DNA of 64,000 bases from Ambrosia x helenae (lineage: Eukaryota; Streptophyta; Magnoliopsida; Asterales; Asteraceae), in the NCBI GenBank assembly GCA_030844895.1, contig CM061233.1, positions 57,561,468 to 57,625,467 on the forward strand, read 5' to 3'. The notes beneath the pieces were generated by a model. That model searched no databases, was not told the DNA's origin, and saw only the letters and a program-made list of their open reading frames with translations. Shown in pieces: positions 56,041-64,000 of the stretch. A program made the position numbers and the translations under genes. Each line of letters begins with the position of its first letter. Position 1 is the stretch's first letter.

Positions 56041-57270
56041 TGGCGCCACTGAAGGCGTACTTCACATCCGGAGCGTTACCCGACAACAAAGCGGAAGCAC
56101 GAAAACTTCAGCACAAAGCCTTTGCACTATCAGTTAACGGATGGAATCCTCTATCGACGATCATACCTGGGCCCACTACTGCGATGCGTCGACAAAGAGG
56201 ACGCCTCTTTCCTCATCAGAGATATCCACGAGGGTACCTGCGGACTGCATGCAAGACCTAGAATGTGGTGGCCAAGCTAATGAACGCAGGCTATTATTGG
56301 CCAGGCATGCACCCAACGACGCAGTGGCAGAACTGCGCAAGTGCGATTCTTGCCAACGCCACGCACCAAACACCCTGCGCCCCTAAAAACGACTTAATCC
56401 CGTCACAGCGGCATGGCCGATCCAGAAATGGGCAATAGACCTTGTTGGCCCATTCCCACAAGCGCCAGAAACGTCAAGTTCTTAATAGTTGCAATCGACT
56501 ATTTCACAAAATGGATCGAGGCAAAGCCACTAGCAAAAATTAACGGCGCACACACCAAAAAATTCATATGGGAATTTATCATTTGCAGGTTCGGCTTGCC
56601 ATATCAAATTATAAGCGACAATGGAACCCAATTCACTGACCAACACTTGCAACAATGGTTGGCGCAAATGGGTGTCCAACAGATCTTCACCTCAGTAGCT
56701 CATCCCCAAGGGAATGGCCAAGTCGAAAGGGCAAACCGAAGCATCATCGAAGGCATCAAAAAGCGGCTGGGGACCAAACGAACAGGATGGGTGGACGAGC
56801 TTCCGCACGTCCTATGGGCAAATCGCATACTCGCCAAAACTAGCAATGGCGAAACCCCATTCAGCCTAACCTACGGCTCCGAGGCGTCATTCCCTTCCCG
56901 CCGAAATAGATGCCCCTCCGCAAGAGTACTCATGCGGAAAAAGGGCAAAATGACAAAGAGCTACGACTAAATCTCGACTTACTTGAAGAGCGGAGGGAGC
57001 TCGCTGCCATCAAAGAGGCCAGATACAAAAATCAGCTGGAGCGCTACTACAATCAAAAAGTTAAACTACACAACTTTAACATTGGAGATTATGTTCTCAG
57101 AAACAATAGCGCTTCAAACACAGAAAAGCAAGGCAAACTTGCCCAACATGGGAGGGCCTTACAAAGTACAAGAAGTTTTGGGCAAGGGCGCCTACGCGCT
57201 AGAAAAAATTGATGGCACGCCTGTCCCGCGCTCTTGGAACGCGGCACAATTACGTTTCTGTTACATGTAA
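56041..57270 (+). pseudogene. Gypsy integrase
   Basis: A zinc-binding N domain in a broken frame (HEGTCGLH-type, CDSCQRH near 56343) leads to the core in frame 56413-56970. The core has VAIDYFTKWIEA (first Asp), ISDNGTQF (second Asp), HPQGNGQVERANRS (Glu) and FSLTYGSEA. The DD-E triad is complete. After a shift near 56900 the C-terminal domain continues in 56983-57270 (FNIGDYVLRN-type, GPYKVQEVLGKGAYALE, WNAAQLRFCYM) to a TAA. This is the best-kept part of the element. Confidence 0.85.
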
Positions 57271-57560
57271 ATCTTGTAAACACTTGGGCTACACATGCCT
57301 AAGCCACTTTTTTTTTTGGGGGGAATTCAAAGAAATTTCTATCGCTTAAACTTATGGTGTGCACTACTGGAACTTGGTCTTCAAGGCATAGATACCATGC
57401 ATAACTATCGCCGGACTCAATAATCAATCCAAAACAACACACAAAGTTAAAACAGAAAATTACTTCATATATATATATATAGCCCATCAAAAACGAGGCG
57501 TTCAAGCTGCCTCAAGCTTTACAAGAAACTTGAAATAAAAAACAAAACATACTAAACCGC
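57271..57560. other. Spacer between integrase and the antisense gene
   Basis: A short non-coding stretch with a T/G run (57307-57322) and an (AT)n run near 57468-57480. It would hold the 3' ends of both converging transcripts. Confidence 0.4.
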
Positions 57561-60500
57561 CTATTCTTCCCCGGACTCGTCGAAGTCCACCAACTGTTCA
57601 TCTGGGTCCTCCGGACGAGTTCCAGACGGACCTTCACCACCACCCGCCGCCTGCTTCCCTTTCTGCTGCGCCTCCGCACCCAAACGGTCAGATTCTTCTA
57701 TAAAGTAACGGAGGCGCCCGCTGGATCAGCATACTGATTACAGTCTGCCACCCGTCTTCAGTATGGGGAACTCGACTTGCTCGAACTTGAGGAGTTCGGC
57801 TTCATACTCCTTCTCCCTGGTTTACCATCATGCGCACCCTCATATGATACGCCCTCCATTCAGCGCATGGTAAAACCCAGTGTCGAATCCCTCAGCCTCC
57901 CCAGCAGCACGCGCAGCAGCGGCAATAGCAGCAACCTGATCGCCGAGATTAGGTTCATTTCCAGAACCGTTTGAAAATCTGCACAAAAAAAACAAAAAAC
58001 AAACATCAGAAGGAGAATACACAAGGACAGTAAAAAAGAGACAAAAGTACTTACCCCGGCGATACCCTCGGTCCATCACCCAGCGGATGGACTCTGGGAC
58101 TTCTCCTGCGCAACATTGGCCTCATCCAAGAGAACCTTGGCATTTTCAGCCTCCGTCTGCGATATGGTCAGGGATTCCTCCAAAGAAGCCCTCTCTTCCA
58201 TCAACGCGCCTCCCTCTCCTTCAACCACCCTCTTTCTCACTCGCCAACCAAACGGAAAGCTGAGAAGAGGCACCAACAAGTTCATCATCCTTGTTGCGCA
58301 AATCAGACCGAAGACCCGCCACCATGGAGTCCTTATCAGCCAAAACCTTGGCATGGCCTTCCGCGGTCTGTTGCAGCTTGGCGTTCTCATTTTTCAGCGC
58401 TTGGATTTGATCCTTCAACCTCATCGTCTCTTGGTAGTAACCTGACAGGCATCAATCCAGCTTTTATGAGCCAGCGCATGCTCCCGCTCCACTCCTTCAC
58501 CCGGTCCTGAGCCTTATAGGCCCTATCACGGTACCTATCCACCTCCGACTTCAGCTTTTCCTCCCTCTGTGCCTGGCTAGCCCGCCGAGCATTAAACTCC
58601 GCGATATCCCGGCAAACTTTTCATCACGCCGCTTCAACGATTCAACAACAACAACAACTTGAAGAGCCTGCCCAACGCAGATATCAGTGATTAGCTGCGA
58701 CCGGGACAAGCTGTCTTGATACTCCCTTTCCTTGGGAGGAACAACTTGTGAAACAAATTCCTCACTGTCCAGAGGATTGCAAAACGGGAGTTCTCCCGAT
58801 ACTCCAGTGCGGACGCCAAATTACATCGCCCGCGAAGTAACCCGTCCACTCCGATCCACACACGACCTCACACCAACGGTCCGCCACCACCACCCCCAGG
58901 AGAACCACAAAGAAGCGCCTGAACACTGGCGACCCTGCAGCCTCCCTCCGCCGCCCTAGCCTTGGCGGCCATCCTCCTCAGCCCTCGCCTCTCCAACACA
59001 GCCTCCACCTCTGCCCTTCTCTCTCTCAACAGCGCACTTCTCACCGCCACCCCTCTCAGCTTCTGCCTTTTTCTCCAACTCCACCAGACGCAGCTTCTCC
59101 GCTGCCACTCTCATCCTCCTCTGCCTTCTTGGCAGCAGCTTCATTGGCCTGCCTCTCAGCCTCGGCTGCCTCTTTGTCTGCCCGAGGCTTTCCGCTCCTA
59201 GTCCTCCTCCTCCCCCTTTTCTTAGCAACTTCAGCCTCACTCGGCTCGGAGGAATGAAGTCGGACCCCGCGGAGAACAACTACAACAGAATAGAAAACAC
59301 TTAAAAATGCATCAATATAACAAACGAGCTAGGAAAAAGGCAGAACACTTACTAGTAACCTTCTCAGCGTCTTCTGGATCAGCGGACGACGCTCAGGGCG
59401 GAGACTGATCTCCAAAGAAAAGGGCGCCGGGCCCGGCCCCGGCCCCGCCTGACTTCGAAGTCCCAGACTTCCCAACTTGCCTATCTCCGCTTCTTCCTTC
59501 AGCGGACTTTCAGCAGCGTCATCTTCTGGGCGGAGAGGAAGACTCCGTACGCCTATCACGCTGACCAAAGAGAGGCCCTTCCACCACCTGCACTCAAAGG
59601 CGCAGATTTAAGCTTGGACAACACCTTATGCCTATGAAAGCGCGGCACACTCTTCTTACGACCACGCGGGAGCAATGATCCACCGTTTCTACAGAAGACC
59701 CTGTGGATTCCTCATCAGAGAAACAACAAGACAAGGCATACCCCCGCATGGGGAATAGAAGTTAAAGGATCAGGATTTATAGGATGCTCACGTGAAAAAA
59801 GAAGGACGTAGGCTTGAATTCCATAGGGAAAATAAAATCGATCCACCATCTCGTCAATCACGGACATCCTACCCTCCGCAGGATCTCTCCATTCTAACGG
59901 CGCCTTGTCTCACAGCAAGAAGAGCATCAAACTTTGACATCCCTGAGTCAAAAAAGACAAATCAGTTACTGGCATCAAAAGATGAAACGGTAAAAAAACC
60001 CATAAAAAGCTTACCAGGGTTTAAACACCGGCTCTTCCCTCGACGATCTGAACCCTGCTCATTACCCAGTTAAAGCCAACAGGGCTATAGAACACATACC
60101 CTATCAAACTGGGAAGCATGGGCCACCAGCTCTTTAAACCACTCCTGGACCCAAAACCCTCCAAACAGGGTGGTCACCCACCTTTGTCGCTCGCCAACAA
60201 CCTACAACGGCATATCCACCGGAATCAACCCCCTCTTGACGTAGAAAAACTTCTCTTTCAAACATGAAGGGATTTCGGAGCATCGTCCCACAGGAGGCAC
60301 TTGGGGACGAGGGCAAAATTGAACCCAGGAACCCTCCATGTTCAACACATAAAAAACATAGAACCGTTCAAACGACGGTTCAATATCTAAAGCAAACGAC
60401 ATCAGGCTTCAAAGTGCACCAGACGAAGCATCCCAAACCCACTAACCTGGGTAACATGGACGCCATACTTTCACCAGGTTATCCACCTGGAACATCGTAG

Positions 60501-60742
60501 CAGGTAGCCGAAAACCCACAGAGGGCAAGGTGGGCCCCATACAGCTCATCTTCCCGTGGGAGGAGCCAAAGCAGTGCCCTCTTTGGACGGAACTCAACCT
60601 CCCATGAAGGATCGAACTCCATGGCCTTCACAAACTTAGCAAAGCTCTTCTCACCCCATTTACAGGTGGTGTTGTGAATCAGCTTTTTTGACTTTTCGGT
60701 AGCCTTACCAGGGTTGCCCCCAACATCGGAACCCTCGGACAT
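57561..60742 (-). pseudogene. Spliced antisense accessory gene of gypsy element
   Basis: The gene starts on the minus strand at the ATG 60740-60742 (MSEGSDVGGNPGKATEKSKK), runs through NTTCKWGEKSFAKFVKAMEF, and continues with interruptions to an acidic end near 57565 (EDPDEQLVDFDESGEE). Three introns with standard borders can be read on the minus strand: 60014-59943 (GTAAGC to CTCAG), 59352-59280 (GTAAGT to TGTAG) and 58054-57979 (GTAAGT to TGCAG). The part from 59250 to 58070 is rich in Ala, Glu, Arg and Lys, coiled-coil-like. It resembles the putative gypsy-type transposase / plant transposon protein family and has the same position and orientation as the gene at 12818-14275. Stops and frame changes break it. 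Confidence 0.7.
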
Positions 60743-60896
60743 AATGACAAATATTTGAGAAAGAAAAAAGAAATTTTTTAGAAGAACACCGGAAAACTTG
60801 AAGCTTCACCGGAGAAGATGAAGATTTTTTGAAAGAGAAAAGAAGAAAACTGTTCGAGAGAAGAATGATAGGAAGAAACTCCAAAAGGCTCCTCGG

Positions 60897-60904
60897 TATT
60901 TATA
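60897..60904 (-). promoter_or_regulatory. TATA box of the antisense gene
   Basis: TATAAATA on the minus strand lies about 155 bp before the ATG, with a CT-rich leader between. It points away from the 3' LTR and is separate from the LTR promoter. Confidence 0.65.
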
Positions 60905-61310
60905 CCCATCGCATTTAATGCGACAGGAACACTGGCAGAAGACCCTTCATCTTGCCAGGGAAGGACACATCTGGACGCTACAACAGTGGCATAACAGCTG
61001 GATGAGCAGTTACTCATCAGCACGTGATGCCACGCGTCTGCCCAAAAGGACGATTTCCCACCTGCCGAACGTCAGCAATCGGACTGACAACTGCACCACT
61101 CGCGCGCGTGGACGGCCACTCGCCTGACACACGTGGATAACTCCCCACCCACATGCTGACGTGACGGCCAACTGTGCAGACATCCTTTCTGCACTCTGAC
61201 ACGTCCACCAAACCGTCTCATCTTCCAAAGCACGTTTCCTAAATTCAAGGAACCCCTTCAAATTTCAAAATTAACTACAAGGGGAACATATTTAAATACA
61301 CCATCAATGC

Positions 61311-61800
61311 CACGTCATTATGACTGCCACGTCATCACTTGGCGATGGCTAACTGCCACGTCATCACTCGGCGATGGGTTGACGTAAAATCCAAAAGACG
61401 TTCTCCGCGGATTTTACTTTCCAACACCCAGACTGCCACGTCATCACTTGGCGCTGGGTTGACGTAAAATCCAAAAGACGTTCTCCGCCGGATTTTACTT
61501 TCCAACACCCAGACTGCCACGTCATCACGTGGCGCTGGGTTGACGTAAAATCCAAAACACATTCTCCGCCGGATTTTACTTTCTAACACCCAGACAGCCA
61601 CGTCATCACGTGGCGCTGGGTTGACGTAAAATCCAAAAGACGTTCTCCGCCGGATTCTACTTTCCAAAACCCAGACTGCCACGTCATCACTTGGCGCTGG
61701 GTTGACGTAAAATCCAAAAGACGTTCTCCGTCGGATTTTACTTTCCAACACCCAGACCGCCACGTCATCAATTGGCGCTGGGTTAACGCAAAACGTTGAA
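61311..61800. repeat. 80-bp tandem repeat array with TGACG motifs
   Basis: The word ttgacgtaaaatcc recurs at about 61379, 61459, 61539, 61620 and 61702. The word gccacgtcatca recurs at about 61352, 61436, 61516, 61597, 61678 and 61760. The period is 80-82 bp over about five to six units. Each unit therefore carries two TGACG/ACGT cores, the recognition type of plant TGA/bZIP factors. It lies 0.4-0.9 kb upstream of the antisense TATA box and just before the 3' LTR. The ORF of 160 residues across it is a by-product. Confidence 0.85.
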
Positions 61801-62066
61801 AGACGTACACTTTGCAAAAAATATTTTCACTCGCGCCAAGTCTCAACTTGGCAACCCTTTTATAAAAAAGAGCCATGTATAAAGATAATGGGACGCCAAT
61901 ATCTTTCCACATGCCACAAGAGTAGCAACGCACACTCTTTCGCTCAAAATAAAAGTTTCTCTCAACAAGTTTTCCCTCTTCAAAAAACACGACGGAGTAC
62001 ACCACAAAAGACACATTTTAGTCCAGCGCCCCACCAGCTCTCTAAGCAAGAACAGGAGACACCCTG

Positions 62067-62079
62067 GACTTGGGGGACT
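62067..62079 (+). other. Polypurine tract of the gypsy element
   Basis: The sequence ggacttgggggact lies directly before the LTR start TGAAGGG. It is closely similar to GACTTGGGGGGC in front of the LTR at 11909-12473, which supports the kinship of the two elements. Confidence 0.7.
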
Positions 62080-62812
62080 TGAAGGGTAGGGTACCGCTTT
62101 TAGGCGCACCCTACTCTCCACCGGAAATATTACTTCCAAAGGCACATCAGCGCCAAAGGCGCAGAGGCACCAGTTGGCAGCACCCGAGAACATCCCCCCT
62201 TGGAACCCAACTTGCTTCCTCCCGTCAGGTGTCAGCTGCCAAGTGGTCAGCCGCCTGACAACTGACGCCCCTGCCGACCATCCACAACACGCCACGTGTG
62301 TGGAGGACAAAGCACCTCCCGGCCAACCAACCACGAGGCAACACGTGGTCCAATCGAAAGAAGCCCTCCTCAACTTGGATCACTTTATCTAACTAAGGGT
62401 TAGAATCCAACTAGGTGGGCCTGTCAACCGGCCGGCCCGGTCCTCAAAGCCCGGCCCATTAATGATGGATGGGGTCAACGATCCTTAGCCCATACATCTC
62501 CTATAAAAGGAGGACTTGACCTCCTTTCTCCACAGGTGGAAACCAGCCAATAAGAGCGAATACACTTGTATCTCCACTTGTATTGTTACTTACGTTGTTT
62601 ATCAATAAAGATCACCCTTTCCAGTGGACGTAGATCTTATACGATCGAACCACTTATACTCATGTCTATTGTGTCTGTTTACTTATCATTTGTGTATACA
62701 ACCATAGACCAACCATCGTTGTGAGCCAATGATTATACCCTGCTGCGAACACGAGTCGTTATCCCACATATCACCCTGTCTTACATTACCAGTTATACTC
62801 GTTGTTTCTTCA
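62080..62812 (+). repeat. 3' LTR of the gypsy element
   Basis: It begins TGAAGGGTAGG and probably ends TTTCTTCA at 62812, an inverted TGAAG/CTTCA pair. It contains G-box words (gccacgtgtgtgg near 62291, acacgtgg near 62341), a CCAAT word, the TATA box TATAAAA at about 62503-62509 and a polyadenylation signal aataaa at about 62604. The right end is not verified because no second copy is present. Confidence 0.6.
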
Positions 62813-63280
62813 GTATGATCACACAAGTTTTATGAAACAAAACACATTGTTCGCATCTAATAAATAAAGGTGAAACCCGATGTTACCTAAATATCAAGAA
62901 ATTGTGTTTACCCAATAAAATAAGGGATACAAGCATGAGCTGAAGCTTTGCTTACATAGGATGTGATATATCAATTCTAACAAGTCCATGTGTACCGTAT
63001 GCGTATTGCTTACCCTGGCCAGGTAAGTGTTAAACGTATGATACAATGGGATTCTTACAATTGATACATATAAAACTTATGTAGCAAGGAATAAGTAAGT
63101 GCGAGGTTTTGGGGAAAGGGAAAACTATGGATTATACAAACATGGTCTAGAGGACCATGATTGCCTTAGAGGCATATAAAATCCATAATACTAACCATAA
63201 CTACGGTTTTAGTTGATAGACGTAAACAACGGAGATGGGCCGTGACAATCAGTAAGTCATTTAATCTTCGGGTTGATGAT
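62813..63280. other. Non-coding flank
   Basis: AT-rich sequence without open frames. I see nothing that I can name. Confidence 0.4.
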
Positions 63281-63575
63281 GTAAACTAGTGCACACCGTG
63301 GATTCGGTACAATCTAGTATAAACCGTGGATTCAATACAAATTAATGCAAACCGTGGATTCGGTACAATCTAGTGCAAACTGTGGATTTGGTATAAACTA
63401 GTGCAAACCGTGGATTCGGTACAATCTAGTACAAATCGTGGATTTGGTACAAACTAGTGCAAACCGTGGATTCAGTACAATTTGGTGAAATCTGTGACTT
63501 AACACTACGATTGTTTATTTGGTACAATCTAGTGCAGACCGTGGAATTCGGTACAACCTAACACAAATCGTGATA
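63281..63575. repeat. 28-bp minisatellite
   Basis: The core c-t/c-gtggatt followed by ggtacaatctagtgcaaa recurs at 63296, 63324, 63352, 63380, 63408, 63436, 63464 and 63492, exactly 28 bp apart. One further, shifted unit follows at about 63539. Units differ by a few substitutions only. Confidence 0.85.
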
Positions 63576-64000
63576 ACAAGGTATTAGTCAATACAATCCG
63601 TTGTAATGTCAGCTCAACACCGTTTTATTATGAAATGAAAACAACCTCAACTTATGTTGAGATCGGTAAATCAGAAAAGGGTTTTTTAGAAAATAAGCCT
63701 TCTAAAGAGATAAATGATTTTAAATCTGAAACCCAAAAATTCTTTAAAACGGGTCGGTTGGGGAAATGACCACCAACCGAGTTAGCACAATGGGAATTTG
63801 GGGGAAAACCCTAGTTCAAATTCTCGGACACAAATTAGATATGTTACGGGTGAGCCCAAGCATAGTAAACCGGATAACTCACTTGGTGTGAGGTTAAAGA
63901 AGAAGGGGCAGGGTGAACCATAATGGATCATACCTTAGAATGCGATACTTGAAACATGGAGTCCAGCAAACCGGCTGGGTAAAATGTGGGAAATTGGTAC
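63576..64000. other. Non-coding end of window
   Basis: No open frame and no recognisable element termini. Probably the body of a further LTR element. Confidence 0.35.

Larger units (their letters stand above)
53811..62812 (+). mobile_element. Decayed Ty3/gypsy (Tat-like) element with antisense gene and 3' LTR
   Basis: From the gap onward: end of protease, RT, RNase H and integrase on the plus strand, then a spliced minus-strand gene, an 80-bp repeat array, a polypurine tract and a 3' LTR. RNase H before integrase and the wording of the integrase (FTKWIEAKPLA, FGLPYQIISDNG) mark Ty3/gypsy, Tat-like. Nearly all plus-strand frames are broken, so it is inactive. The 5' part lies in the gap. Confidence 0.8.

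Noticed and set aside
61335..61817. 160-residue minus-strand ORF with repeats
   Set aside because: It is a translation of the 80-bp tandem array, and the unit also reads open in other frames.
63281..63575. Regular 28-bp repeats as a CRISPR array
   Set aside because: Units are contiguous without unique spacers, and the context is a plant genome. It is a minisatellite.

Overview
This is plant nuclear heterochromatin built almost entirely from transposable elements. There is no intact single-copy host gene. The Ty1/copia, Ty3/gypsy, L1-type LINE, SINE, Helitron, hAT MITE and fold-back elements, the plant-type intron borders and the 180-bp satellite array point to a flowering plant. The element types suggest Asteraceae, but that is an inference. 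Two runs of exactly 100 N (20623-20722 and 53711-53810) show that three contigs were scaffolded together.

Contig A (1-20622). Positions 1-4611 are a near-identical copy of 49089-53710: the 3' end of a large copia element, the 5' end of a LINE, and the integrase/RT of an older copia. Then follow an LTR-like stretch (5560-6050), a fold-back element (about 7106-8070), a truncated minus-strand gypsy element with its 5' LTR (about 8165-10796), a hAT MITE (10973-11255) and a copia RNase H remnant. A second minus-strand gypsy element follows (11909-15921). It keeps its 3' LTR, an antisense accessory gene and gag/protease, but has no RT or integrase. A pol-less gypsy element with 2.6-kb LTRs (15922-20622) interrupts it and runs into the gap.

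Contig B (20723-53710) is a stack of nested insertions. A LINE 3' tail abuts a 180-bp satellite array of about 25 monomers (21484-25837). The array adjoins the gag of a host copia element whose pieces lie at 25838-27522, 32159-32909 and 51530-53330. Between the gag pieces sits a mosaic of host-gene fragments (RPA-like exon, SINE, Helitron 3' end, histone H1 tail, Argonaute exon, LINE fragment). A full-length minus-strand LINE is inserted in the host copia with a 16-bp target-site duplication (TSD). The LINE carries a hAT MITE in ORF2 (8-bp TSD). It also carries a complete 10.8-kb Sirevirus-like copia (40530-51337, TSD atagg) just behind the ORF1 start codon.

Contig C (53811-64000) holds a decayed plus-strand Tat-like gypsy element: protease, RT, RNase H and integrase remnants, then a spliced antisense gene with its own TATA box, an 80-bp repeat array rich in TGACG motifs, and the 3' LTR. 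A 28-bp minisatellite lies near the window end.

Every coding region seen here is a transposon gene or a captured gene fragment, and most carry stops or frameshifts. The most valuable content is the exactly datable nesting, the antisense accessory gene in two gypsy elements with its repeat array, the host-gene mosaic, and an assembly overlap that probably misorders the contigs.
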